Positions 15,386 through 23,477 of a stretch of DNA of 26,629 bases are shown here, piece by piece. A model generated the notes under the pieces. The model did no database searches. It had not been told where the DNA came from and saw only the letters and a list, made by a program, of their open reading frames with translations. The position numbers and the translations under genes are program-made. This DNA is from Anammoximicrobium sp032229885 (lineage in GTDB: Bacteria; Planctomycetota; Planctomycetia; Pirellulales; Pirellulaceae), in the NCBI GenBank assembly GCA_032229885.1, contig JAVYAJ010000097.1, positions 1 through 26,629 of the forward strand, in the 5' to 3' direction. Every line of letters begins with the position of its first letter. The first letter of the stretch is position 1.

Positions 15386-15718
15386 GTGAGCGCGGTAAAT
15401 CATCCCGGCGATGTGGAAGTTCAGCTCGACCGTCGCGTCTTGGCGACTCGTCGCGAAGAAGACAGCGATCGGCGCAGAGCGTCGCTGCCCGTTTCGGAAG
15501 AGCGGCGTACGACCTCGCGACGCAAGGGCGAGCGTCGGCGACAAATCGATCCGACGACGTGCGAACGTGATTACACGGGGTGCGAGATCGAGTTCATGCG
15601 CGCCATGGATGCCTACAAGCGTTCCAGCGGCCGGATGTTCCCGACATGCAGCGAGATCCTCGAAGTCGTGCGCGCATTGGGTTATGTCAAGCTGGCCACT
15701 GCGAGCGAGGCGGAATGA
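15386..15718 (+). CDS. Small basic hypothetical protein with GTG start
   Basis: The 110-residue frame starts at GTG 15386, chosen for a textbook AGGAGG about 6 nt upstream; the longer frame from 15188 adds a poor leader. The N-terminal two thirds is dominated by Arg, Glu, Ser and Thr in an EERRTTSRRKGERRRQ-type stretch (about residues 20-60), probably disordered. The C-terminal third (about 65-110) looks folded: a helical EIEFMRAMDAYKRSSGRMFP segment followed by TCSEILEVVRALGYVK. This resembles small planctomycete proteins I have seen without assigned function. It has two Cys but no metal motif. It stands alone between the anti-sigma gene and the TPR lipoprotein, with its own promoter. A nucleic-acid-binding role is a guess only. 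Confidence 0.7.
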   Translation: MSAVNHPGDVEVQLDRRVLATRREEDSDRRRASLPVSEERRTTSRRKGERRRQIDPTTCERDYTGCEIEFMRAMDAYKRSSGRMFPTCSEILEVVRALGYVKLATASEAE

Positions 15719-15763
15719 GCGATCCCAAGGCTTGTCAGTTTGTCGAGCTTGCCAAAACTGGTC

Positions 15764-15792
15764 TTGCCACATGACCTGTTGTTGGCTAATTT
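15764..15792 (+). promoter_or_regulatory. Possible promoter for the TPR lipoprotein gene
   Basis: TTGCCA (15764-15769, 5/6) and TAATTT (15787-15792, 3/6) are spaced by 17 bp and lie 81 nt before the GTG start at 15873. Confidence 0.35.
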
Positions 15793-15872
15793 TCCATCGC
15801 TACTCTTCGATTCCCCATAAACGGGGAGCTGACGTCTTGTTTCGGGATTGCTAGCAAGAAGGCACGGCTGCC

Positions 15873-16610
15873 GTGAGTGAATCAGACCGTTCGGCAAGGG
15901 TGGGCTATTGGCGAATTGTCGCGTTGGGATTGGTTGCACTGGCCCCCGTCGGCTGCAAGGTTGCCGCCGACGGTCAGAATCTGCAAGGCGTGAGGCTGTA
16001 TCAGAACGGCAATTACGATGTAGCCATGCAGAACTTCCAGAAAGCGGTCGCGACGGACCCCACCAACGCGGACGGTTACTATAACATGGCCAGTACGCTG
16101 CACCGGATGGGTATCGCGCGCAACGATGCCAATACGCTGAGCCAGGCGGAAACATTATACAACCAGTGCCTGGACCTGGATCCGAATCATCAGGACTGCT
16201 ACCGCGGGTTGGCCGTGTTGCTGGTGGAGACAGGCCGCTCGGACAAAGCCTTCAACTTGCTGAAGAACTGGGCGCTCCGCAGCCCGCAGGTAGCGGACGC
16301 GAGGATCGAATTGGCCCGATTGTATGAAGAGTTTGGCGATCCCGATGCGGCCAAAGCGTACTTGACGGAAGCGGTCGGCTTGGATCAATACAACGCGCGG
16401 GCTTGGAATGCCCTGGGCCGGCTGCGCGAGCAGGCTGGCGAGTACTCGCAAGCTTTGGCCAATTACCAGCGCTCGTACGGCGTGAACCAGTTTCAGCCGG
16501 AGATAATGGAGCGGATGGCCGCATTGAATCGAACGATCGCGAATCAGGCGGGTTCGTTCCAAGCGGGCGACACCAGGACCGTCAACGCCGGTGGTCCGAC
16601 CAACCGCTGA
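15873..16610 (+). CDS. Tetratricopeptide-repeat lipoprotein
   Basis: The 245-residue protein starts at GTG, with AAGAAGG about 10 nt upstream. A basic N-terminus and a hydrophobic stretch (about 12-27) end in A-P-V-G-C28, an acceptable lipobox, so the mature protein is probably a lipid-anchored envelope protein. Residues 34-220 form about five TPR units; examples are GVRLYQNGNYDVAMQNFQKA, AETLYNQCLDLDPNHQDCYRG and ALGRLREQAGEYSQALANYQ. TPRs form helical scaffolds for protein binding. No enzymatic domain is attached. The Gly/Asn-rich tail is probably disordered. Role likely in envelope assembly or secretion, by analogy with other TPR lipoproteins. Confidence 0.87.
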   Translation: MSESDRSARVGYWRIVALGLVALAPVGCKVAADGQNLQGVRLYQNGNYDVAMQNFQKAVATDPTNADGYYNMASTLHRMGIARNDANTLSQAETLYNQCLDLDPNHQDCYRGLAVLLVETGRSDKAFNLLKNWALRSPQVADARIELARLYEEFGDPDAAKAYLTEAVGLDQYNARAWNALGRLREQAGEYSQALANYQRSYGVNQFQPEIMERMAALNRTIANQAGSFQAGDTRTVNAGGPTNR

Positions 16611-17035
16611 TCCTGCCGAGTCCCGCCGCGGCCGAGCGACCCCGATCCGTCGGGCAACCGCGTTTCGCGCCGACGCAGTTCCTCGTGTGGAAAGCACGTT
16701 TTTCTGCGGCCATTCTGGCCTGCCGACTTCTCATCTGCCGCCTGCGTGTCTAAAATCTTGCGTCTTGATGCTTGAGTTGGGCATGCCGCTCCCGGTCGCT
16801 GTGCTGCCTCCGGACCATGCTGACCGGCTTGCCATCGGAAAGCCGTCCAAACGCACGGGCGCCAAACGGTAGCCGCGTCGAAGACGGCAACCCAATCCAA
16901 AACACGCCGCCGACAGGCTGTCCGTCGCTCGTTTTTCAGCGCTGAGAGGGAAGGGCAGGGGAGTGCGGCGGAGGTTTCGGAGGCGATTTCCAATCGATTC
17001 TTCGCTCGCTCAGATACGCCAGGAGAGATGTGACG
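16611..17035. other. Leader region of serC-serA
   Basis: The 425-bp spacer carries a possible promoter at 16728-16756, two overlapping GGGNAGGG octamers at 16948-16960, and an AGGAGA Shine-Dalgarno at 17021-17026. The implied leader is about 270 nt. No known amino-acid riboswitch core or leader-peptide attenuator is apparent. No gene is seen. Confidence 0.5.
16728..16756 (+). promoter_or_regulatory. Possible promoter for serC-serA
   Basis: TTCTCA (16728-16733, 4/6) and TAAAAT (16751-16756, 5/6) lie 17 bp apart, about 280 bp upstream of serC. Confidence 0.35.
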
Positions 17036-18133
17036 ATGACCGACCGCGTGTACAACTTTTCGCCCGGCCCCGCCGTGCTGCCGACGCCCGTTTTGGAGCA
17101 GGCCCAGCGAGACCTGGTGGCTCTGCCCGGCGTCGGCGCGTCGATTCTGGAAATCAGCCATCGCAGCAAAGCGTTTGATGCGATCCTGGCCGACGCCACC
17201 AGCCGCCTGAAGGCGTTGCTAGAGATTCCTGACAACTACCAGATCCTGTTCTTGCAGGGCGGAGCTCGTCTGCAGTTCTCGATGATCCCGATGAACCTTC
17301 TCTGCGGCTCGGGTGTCGCCGCCGAGTACATCGTGACCGGATCATGGGGAAAATACGCGCTGGAAGAGGCCAAGAAAGAGGGGCCTGTGACGGTGGCATG
17401 GAACGGCAAGGACACGAACTACGATCGCTTGCCGTCGGTCGCCTCGCTGGCCATCAATCCGCAAGCGCCTTACGCGTACCTGGTCTCGAATGAGACGATC
17501 CAGGGCGTCCAGTTCGCGAGCGATCCGGACCTCGGCGGCGTGCCGCTGGTGTGCGACGCGTCTTCCGACTTTCTCCATCGGCCGGTGGATGTCAGCCGCT
17601 ATGGGATCCTGTACGCCTGCGCTCAGAAGAACGCTGGGCCGGCGGGCGTCACGATCGTGCTGATCCGTGACGATCTGCTGGCCCGCAGCCAGGACGCCTT
17701 GCCCGGCTATTTGAATTATCGCGTGCACGCCGACAACGGTTCGCGGTGGAACACGCCGCCCGTGTTTGGGATCTACATCTTCAGCCTGGTCGCCCGCTGG
17801 CTGCAGGACGAGGTTGGTGGGTTGGACCAAATGTACGCCCGCAACCGCCAAAAGGCGCAGATGCTGTACGAAGCCATCGACGCCAGCGGCGGATTCTATC
17901 ACGGCCACGCCCAGCCGGAGTGTCGCTCGGTGATGAACGTGACGTTCCGCCTGCCCAACGACGAGCTGGACAAGAAATTCCTGGCCGAGGCGGCGCAGCA
18001 CAAGCTGTGCGACTTGAAAGGGCACCGCAGCGTCGGCGGCATGCGAGCGTCGATCTACAACGCCATGCCCGTCGAAGGCGTGCAAACGCTTCGCGATTTC
18101 ATGCGGGATTTTGCGGCCCGCAATGGCGCCTGA
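17036..18133 (+). CDS. serC: Phosphoserine aminotransferase
   Basis: The 365-residue protein has the SerC opening RVYNFSPGPAVLP and the PLP-binding block ILYACAQKNAGPAG with Lys198. The tail SVGGMRASIYNAMPVEGV is also diagnostic. It converts 3-phosphohydroxypyruvate and glutamate to phosphoserine, the second step of serine synthesis, in the cytoplasm. I chose ATG 17036 because AGGAGA lies 9 nt upstream; a GTG at 17030 is in frame but only 3 nt from that site. serA follows after 66 bp on the same strand, so the two form a serine operon in reversed reaction order. The spacer between them contains a GGGCAGGG octamer. Confidence 0.97.
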   Translation: MTDRVYNFSPGPAVLPTPVLEQAQRDLVALPGVGASILEISHRSKAFDAILADATSRLKALLEIPDNYQILFLQGGARLQFSMIPMNLLCGSGVAAEYIVTGSWGKYALEEAKKEGPVTVAWNGKDTNYDRLPSVASLAINPQAPYAYLVSNETIQGVQFASDPDLGGVPLVCDASSDFLHRPVDVSRYGILYACAQKNAGPAGVTIVLIRDDLLARSQDALPGYLNYRVHADNGSRWNTPPVFGIYIFSLVARWLQDEVGGLDQMYARNRQKAQMLYEAIDASGGFYHGHAQPECRSVMNVTFRLPNDELDKKFLAEAAQHKLCDLKGHRSVGGMRASIYNAMPVEGVQTLRDFMRDFAARNGA

Positions 18134-18199
18134 GCAGGGCAGGGGGGCGTCTGGCGAGCGCCGCTTCACGTGGGATGACATGAACAAAGGCGAATCAAG

Positions 18200-19825
18200 A
18201 TGCCGAGAATCATCGTTCTGGACAAGATCTCCGAAGACGGACTGGCGTTGCTCGAAGCCGCCGAAGGCATCGAGTACGAGGTGCGTACAGGGTTGAAAGA
18301 CGCCGACTTGCGGCAGGCGTTGGCCGAGTTCGACGGGGCGATTTGCCGTAGCGGCGTCAAGATCACCGCCGAGTCGCTCGAGGGAAATCGGCGGCTGAAG
18401 GCCATTGTCCGGGCCGGCGTCGGCACGGACAACATCGACCGGCAGGCGGCTACGCGTCTGGGGATCGTGGTGATGAACACCCCCGGCGGCAATACGATCA
18501 GCACGGCGGAACATGCGTTCGCTTTGATGCTGGCCCTGTCCCGCAACATCGCGGCGGCCAACCAGAGTCTGGTCGAAGGCCGCTGGGACCGAAACGCCTA
18601 TATGGGCGCCCAGTTGGCCGGCAAAACGTTGGGCATCGTCGGCCTCGGCCGAATCGGGGCCGAAGTGGCCAAACGGGCGCTGGCATTCCAGATGCGAGTC
18701 ATCGCCTACGACCCATTCCTGTCGGTCGAGGCCGCGAATAGGATGGGCATCGAGCGTTCGGAAACCGTCGCTGCCATGCTGCCGAAGCTCGACTATCTGA
18801 CGGTTCACACGCCGCTGACGTCCGAGACGAAAAACTTGATCGGGCCCAAGGAGATCGAGTTGTTGAAGCCGGGCGCGCGTCTGATCAACGCGGCCCGCGG
18901 CGGCATCTACGACGAAACGGCGCTGGCCGACGGGCTGCGCAGCGGAAAGCTGGGCGGCGTCGCGCTGGACGTCTTCGAACACGAGCCCTGCAAAACCAAC
19001 CCGCTGTACGGAATGCCCAACGTGCTCTGTACGCCCCATCTGGGCGCGAGCACCATCGAGGCGCAGACGCTCGTGGCCGTCGAAGGCGTCGAGCTGCTGA
19101 TCAACTTTCTCACGACCGGCGAGATCCGCCACGCGGTCAATGTGGCTGCGATCCAACCACAGACCCTGGCGACGATGCGCGGCTATCTGGACGCGACCTA
19201 TCGGATGGGACGCCTGATGTCGCAGTGGCACGAAGGGGGCGTCGAGTCGTGCACGTTGGCGTATCGCGGCGAAGTGGCCGAACAAGAGACGCGCCTCCTG
19301 ACGGCGGCGTTCTGCGTCGGCCTGGCCGAATCGGCGATGGCCGCCGAGGTCAACATCATCAATGCGGAACTGCTGCTCCGCGAACGGGGCATTCAGATTC
19401 AGGAAGAAACGCACAGCCGACCGAGCGTGTTCAGTTCGACCATCACGGCGACGCTGGTCAGCAAAGGCCAGACGTTCACCGCCGCCACGACACTGTTCGG
19501 CAACAATATGCCGCGGTTGATTCGGCTGAACGATTGCCGCTTGGAAACCTACCTGGACGGCAACTTGCTGATGTTCGTGCATCGCGACGTACCCGGCGTG
19601 ATCGGCGCCGTGGGGACCGTATTTGGGCGCCACGGGATCAACATCGCCCAGATGTCCGTGGGCCGCCCCACAGAGACGCCGGGCGGAGAGGCGATCGGCG
19701 TGCTGAATCTGGACAGCCCGCCGCCGCCCGAGGCGATCGCCGACGTCGGGGCCGTGCTCGGCGTAATCGGCGTCCGAGCCTTCGCGCTGCCCGCCGCCGG
19801 CAAACTGCCGGCCTGGCTGCAATGA
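18200..19825 (+). CDS. serA: D-3-phosphoglycerate dehydrogenase, long ACT-containing type
   Basis: The 541-residue protein is the long form of SerA. The NAD site is G148-L-G-R-I-G153. The catalytic trio of D-2-hydroxyacid dehydrogenases is visible as R233 in NAARGG, E262 in DVFEHEP and H280 in TPHLGAS. An intervening domain spans about 320-450 and a C-terminal ACT domain starts near 455 (NLLMFVHRDVPGVIGAVGTVF), where serine may bind for feedback control. It oxidises 3-phosphoglycerate, the first and committed step of serine synthesis. A weak AAAGGCG lies about 9 nt before the ATG. It is the second gene of the serC-serA unit. No terminator with a T-run is visible after the stop. Confidence 0.97.
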   Translation: MPRIIVLDKISEDGLALLEAAEGIEYEVRTGLKDADLRQALAEFDGAICRSGVKITAESLEGNRRLKAIVRAGVGTDNIDRQAATRLGIVVMNTPGGNTISTAEHAFALMLALSRNIAAANQSLVEGRWDRNAYMGAQLAGKTLGIVGLGRIGAEVAKRALAFQMRVIAYDPFLSVEAANRMGIERSETVAAMLPKLDYLTVHTPLTSETKNLIGPKEIELLKPGARLINAARGGIYDETALADGLRSGKLGGVALDVFEHEPCKTNPLYGMPNVLCTPHLGASTIEAQTLVAVEGVELLINFLTTGEIRHAVNVAAIQPQTLATMRGYLDATYRMGRLMSQWHEGGVESCTLAYRGEVAEQETRLLTAAFCVGLAESAMAAEVNIINAELLLRERGIQIQEETHSRPSVFSSTITATLVSKGQTFTAATTLFGNNMPRLIRLNDCRLETYLDGNLLMFVHRDVPGVIGAVGTVFGRHGINIAQMSVGRPTETPGGEAIGVLNLDSPPPPEAIADVGAVLGVIGVRAFALPAAGKLPAWLQ

Positions 19826-20035
19826 GCGATCGACGCCGCACAGCATCTCTGTCTCGGTCGGCTGCGACTCGATGTTTCCCTGCCCGCGCAAGCCGTGACT
19901 TGCCGAGTTCAGACGGCCCGTCGCCACGGCAGCCAACGCGCCACGGGCCGAAGGCGTACCCCGCCGCGCCCATGCGCAAGACCAGTTTCACGATTCGGAA
20001 AATCGTCTAGTTGCCTGTCTAAGTATTCGAAAATA

Positions 20036-20051
20036 CCACAACAGGTTGTGT
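20036..20051 (+). promoter_or_regulatory. Operator-like palindrome 1
   Basis: CCACAA (20036-20041), spacer CAGG, TTGTGT (20046-20051); 5 of 6 arm positions pair. It shares both half-sites with the palindrome at 20069-20084. A further inverted repeat, GTATT-CGAA-AATAC (20023-20036), abuts it. Confidence 0.5.
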
Positions 20052-20068
20052 TCCTAGCGATCGCGCGT

Positions 20069-20084
20069 CCACAATATGTTGTGG
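20069..20084 (+). promoter_or_regulatory. Operator-like palindrome 2
   Basis: CCACAA (20069-20074), spacer TATG, TTGTGG (20079-20084), perfectly symmetric in the arms. Its centre is 33 bp from that of palindrome 1, about three helical turns, which fits two repressor dimers on one DNA face. It lies about 120 bp before the DUF6807 ATG. Confidence 0.55.
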
Positions 20085-20203
20085 GTCGAGCCCAATTCTT
20101 GGACAGACCCCTAGGATCAGGTCTCTTGCGACGCAGGAACGGCATGTTGTCTGGTTGTGGCCCTTGGTAACGAGGCCGCGCTAGACTAGAAGACGAGGCA
20201 CCG

Positions 20204-21253
20204 ATGAGGACAGTTTGGGCAATGGTCATCGTGTGGGCGTTGTTCAGCGTGGACGGCGCCGTCGACAACCGAACCATTTCGGTGGGGCGGGCCGATGACG
20301 GCGCACAGGCGGCCGCGCCGCGTTTTCGTTGGCAGGAGACGAACGCGTCGATCGCATTGCTCGCTGGCGAGCGGATCGTCTGGCAATTTAACCATCTGCA
20401 GGACGGCCTGGGAAAAGGGTCGCCGTATTTCCATCCGCTGGTATCGCCGGACGGCGCCGTCCTCACCGACCTGCGGCCGGCTGATCACGTCTGGCATCGC
20501 GGCTTGCGTTTTGCCTGGAAGGCGATCAACGGCCTGGATGGCTATTGGACCTGGCCCGAAGGCTTAGAGCAGTTTCCAGATGCTACGGGACAGACGAAAG
20601 TGACGAGCGTCCGCGTGGAAAAAGGATCGGATTTCTCGGCGCGGTTCGAGCTGGAGGCGAGCTACCTTCCGCCCGGCCAGCCGCCAGATCTGACCGAGAA
20701 GCGGACGATTCGAGTCAGCCCTCCGGATAGCCAGGGCGGTTACCAAATCGACTGGCACGGCGTGTTTACGGCTGGCCAGCGCGGCGCCCGGCTGGAACGT
20801 ACGCCGATCCTCGGCGAACCGGATGGGAAGCCTTGGGGCGGGTATGCGGGGCTGCAGTTTCGTTTCGCGCCGCGCACGAACTTCGCCGCATGGAGTCTGC
20901 GCAACAGCGAAGGCTTGACTGCGGCCTCGAGCCAAGGCGGCGCCGCGGCCGGCCTGCCGCAGATGCACGGCAAACCGGCGCGTTGGCTGCGGGTCGCGCT
21001 CGATTTCACCGACGGCAAGTCCGCGAGCGTAACCTTGTTCGATCATCCGGACAATCTGCGCCATCCCGCGGCATGGCATGTCTCGTCGATGCCCAACGAG
21101 TTGATTCAGACGCCCCTGTTTTACGCGCCGTACACGCTGCCGGCCGGCAAGTCGCTCGAGTTCACGTACCGAATCTCGATCGCTCGCGGGCACGCCGATG
21201 TACGGTCGATCGACGACCAGTGGAGACGTTTTGCCCAGCCGCGCGACGACTGA
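20204..21253 (+). CDS. DUF6807 (PmoA-type) exported protein
   Basis: The 349-residue protein has an N-terminal hydrophobic signal (about residues 3-19). The core carries the family's DHVWHRGLRFAWKAINGLDGYW block (about 94-115) and a C-terminal FYAPYTLPAGKSLEFTYRISIARG block, placing it in PF14100 (DUF6807). The database name PmoA/methane oxygenase is misleading: members are beta-sandwich proteins found with Gfo/Idh/MocA enzymes and sugar catabolism, and nothing here suggests methane oxidation. The ATG has GAGG about 7 nt upstream. It is a single-gene unit facing sulfatase 1, behind two matching palindromes, so it may be under a dedicated repressor. No regulator gene is adjacent. The ligand is unknown. 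Confidence 0.87.
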   Translation: MRTVWAMVIVWALFSVDGAVDNRTISVGRADDGAQAAAPRFRWQETNASIALLAGERIVWQFNHLQDGLGKGSPYFHPLVSPDGAVLTDLRPADHVWHRGLRFAWKAINGLDGYWTWPEGLEQFPDATGQTKVTSVRVEKGSDFSARFELEASYLPPGQPPDLTEKRTIRVSPPDSQGGYQIDWHGVFTAGQRGARLERTPILGEPDGKPWGGYAGLQFRFAPRTNFAAWSLRNSEGLTAASSQGGAAAGLPQMHGKPARWLRVALDFTDGKSASVTLFDHPDNLRHPAAWHVSSMPNELIQTPLFYAPYTLPAGKSLEFTYRISIARGHADVRSIDDQWRRFAQPRDD

Positions 21254-21489
21254 TCGCAAGGGCGCAGCCGCCGACGGATCTCGGTCGTCTCTGGCGAGCT
21301 CTGTCGGACGCGAGCAAGATCGCCCGAGCTGGACGCGTCCGGCAATGGCCGGTCACGGCAAGCTGGACGCGCGCACACCAAACGCTTTGGCCATCCGCCC
21401 GCGAAGCCCATGGGGCAGGGCAGGGGGGCGCGCCACTGTGCCGACGCCGAGCCTCGCCCGCAGCCTGCGGCGTCCGCAAGTCGTCAGTA

Positions 21490-21519
21490 GTCAGTAGTCA
21501 CGAGTTGGCGACCACTGAC
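21490..21519. terminator. Hairpin between convergent genes
   Basis: GTCAGTAGTC (21490-21499) pairs with GACCACTGAC (21510-21519), with one mismatch and a 10-nt loop. The left arm sits in a short TCAGTAG direct repeat. It lies between the DUF6807 stop (+) and the sulfatase stop (-) and could serve both; there is no long T-run. Confidence 0.35.
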
Positions 21520-21533
21520 CAATGACCTTCGCG

Positions 21534-22982
21534 TCACCGTCTTGTCTTAGCCGCTTTGGCAGACGGTTTCGGAGGGCCCGCTGGGAGAAAAACCTTTTCG
21601 TTCCACGCGGCGAGCCGTTGCTCCCACGTCTCCAGCGTGGCCGTGGGATAGGTGGCTGGCCAACCGCCGTTTCGAAACTCGGCGCTGACGCCCTGATCGC
21701 GGACTTCGGCTTGCCACTCGGCCAACGCTCGGCGCATCCGCTCGAGATCGTCGCGCAGGGCCGGGTCGTCCACGCGATTTTTCGTTTCGTACGGGTCGTC
21801 GATCAGATCATAAAATTCTTCATGGGGCTTGTGCGGCTGCATGAAACGGTCCTGAATCTCGTCGAGCTGCCCTTTGAGGCGCATCACGTTGAGCAGCGCG
21901 AGGATCGGGTACTGTCTCTCCTTGTATTCGTTGAGCTGGCAGTACGCTCGGTCCGGCATCAAGTTCAGGATGTACTTGAAACGCCGGTCGCGACAGGCTC
22001 GGATCGCGTCGTGCGTATCGTCCATCTTGTCGCGGGCCGTAAAGATGTACCTGCGTTTCGACGCCTCCGGGTCGAGCATGTTGCGGCCCTGCATCCATTC
22101 GGGAACGCCAACTCCGGCGGCGGCCAGGATCGTGGCCGTGACGTCGATCGCGCTGGTCAAGTCGTCGCAGACCGTGCCCGGCCGGATATGCCTGGGCCAG
22201 CGCATCAGCAACGGAACCCGCGTTCCTTGCTCGTACAGAAACTGTTTTCCGCGGACTTCGCACCGGCCATTGTCGCCGATGAAGATCACCAGCGTATTGT
22301 CGGCAAGCCCTTCGTCGTCGAGCCGTTTCAGGATTTTGCCGACCGCGGCGTCGGCGATTTCCAACTCGCCCAGTCCGTTGGCAATGTCCCGACGGACGAG
22401 CGGCGTGTCCGGGTAATACGACGGGACGACGACCTTGGCCGGATCGACGTCGTGATCCAGGTGGCGGCGCCACGGGCGGTGCGTGTTGGCGATCGTGATC
22501 TGGACGAAGAAGGGCCGATCGCCGGCCGTCGCCCAGTCGCCGTCGGGAAACAGACGCGCGGGGTCGCACGCAAAGTTCAGGTCCGTCTTGTTGCTGATCA
22601 TCATCCCCACGTGATAACCGGCCGTTTGCAGCAACAGCGGAAAGGGGATAATGCCGTCGGGCAGGGGCCGCTTGACCTCGGTCCGGTGCTGGCTTGCCCC
22701 GATCGCGTTCTGATACATGCCGGTCATCATCGCGCTGCGGCTAGTCGAACAGACCGGCGCCGTCGTAAAGGCGAACTCGTATCGGCCTCCGTCCGCGGCC
22801 AGTTTGTCAAGAACCGGCGTGTGCACGGCCGGCGTGCCGTAACAGCTCAGATCGGGACCGATGTCTTCGGCCAGGATCCAGACGATATTGGGCCGGGGCG
22901 ATTCGGCCGCCCGACTCGACATCGGGCCGCCGAAAAGCGTGGCGGCAAGGACCGGGAACCACAGCGACCGTGCGCGTTTCAT
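21534..22982 (-). CDS. Sulfatase 1 (arylsulfatase family, CSTSR motif), exported
   Basis: The 482-residue protein has a signal peptide (about 1-25) and then the S1 alkaline-phosphatase-like fold. Visible sites are the metal-binding LAED40 region, the formylglycine site C78-S-T-S-R82-SAMMTG, H168 in NTHRPW, and D237-N238 in FIGDNG. The family canon is CxPSR or CxASR; here Thr takes the Pro/Ala place. Residue Cys78 would be converted to formylglycine by a sulfatase-modifying enzyme, not encoded here. The GKWH segment is replaced by NKTD, as in a known subgroup related to heparan N-sulfatase and iduronate sulfatase. It probably removes sulfate from polysaccharides outside the cytoplasm. The C-terminal Lys/Ala/Arg tail is odd but short. 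No strong Shine-Dalgarno is seen (GAGGGA about 7 nt upstream). Confidence 0.93.
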   Translation of the reverse strand: MKRARSLWFPVLAATLFGGPMSSRAAESPRPNIVWILAEDIGPDLSCYGTPAVHTPVLDKLAADGGRYEFAFTTAPVCSTSRSAMMTGMYQNAIGASQHRTEVKRPLPDGIIPFPLLLQTAGYHVGMMISNKTDLNFACDPARLFPDGDWATAGDRPFFVQITIANTHRPWRRHLDHDVDPAKVVVPSYYPDTPLVRRDIANGLGELEIADAAVGKILKRLDDEGLADNTLVIFIGDNGRCEVRGKQFLYEQGTRVPLLMRWPRHIRPGTVCDDLTSAIDVTATILAAAGVGVPEWMQGRNMLDPEASKRRYIFTARDKMDDTHDAIRACRDRRFKYILNLMPDRAYCQLNEYKERQYPILALLNVMRLKGQLDEIQDRFMQPHKPHEEFYDLIDDPYETKNRVDDPALRDDLERMRRALAEWQAEVRDQGVSAEFRNGGWPATYPTATLETWEQRLAAWNEKVFLPAGPPKPSAKAAKTRR

Positions 22983-23477
22983 GTCAGTCCCTCAACACGG
23001 CAAATCGTCTTTCCCACAGCAGGCCATCATGAGAACTATGCGATTCGGCTCACGTCATCCGCCGGCTGCCGCGGATGATCTGCGAACGGTTGTCGCGGCG
23101 CCTTGTCGCGCCCGCGTCACCGCCCGCGCGCGACCGTAGGCGACGCGCCCCTGCTCGAACTGGCGTTGGACCACAATCTGTCCTGGGTCCCCGTTTCGAT
23201 TCGCTCACAATATACGTGGAACAACGCGTCCCGGAAACGGAAAAACGGGATGTCTAAATCATTATTCATTGTTCGTTTCGCATGGCAATGGCTAGAAAGC
23301 ACTATGTTCGTTCCGTCTGGAAATCCATAGAATGGCTACGGTCTGTGATGGATCTCGACATATTGCGACACCCGTCGGCTCGTCACCTCAAGACGCTCGC
23401 ATCGCTGCTAACGCCCGACGAGAGCGACCCGGTTCGGATTCAACGGATGCAGTCTCTCTTTCGAAAGGAGTCTTACT
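22983..23477. other. Intergenic region between sulfatase 1 and the BON gene
   Basis: The 495-bp divergent spacer is AT-richer around 23200-23300. Minus strand: TATATT with a weak -35 (TTTCCG, 17 bp) could serve sulfatase 1. Plus strand: TTGTTC (23269-23274) with TAGAAA (23293-23298) at 18 bp could serve the BON gene. No other gene is confidently seen. Confidence 0.45.

Larger units (their letters stand above)
19826..20203. other. Regulatory region between serA and the DUF6807 gene
   Basis: The 378-bp spacer contains the only minus-strand GGGCAGGG copy (19878-19885), a small stem (ACGATT/AATCGT near 19991-20007), and an AT-richer patch with three inverted repeats at 20023-20084. A weak promoter match, TTGCCT (20011-20016) with TACCAC (20034-20039) at 17 bp, overlaps the first two. 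No gene is seen. Confidence 0.6.

Noticed and set aside
17342..19936. 864-codon minus-strand frame opposite serC-serA
   Set aside because: It is a long shadow frame caused by high GC and codon bias; serC and serA are unmistakable on the + strand.
20204..21253. Methane mono-oxygenase subunit (PmoA) reading of the DUF6807 gene
   Set aside because: The family name is a database carry-over; the protein is soluble and exported, and lacks the multi-helix membrane architecture of particulate methane mono-oxygenase.
21522..23078. 518-codon + frame opposite sulfatase 1
   Set aside because: A shadow of the sulfatase; the opposite strand carries all active-site motifs.
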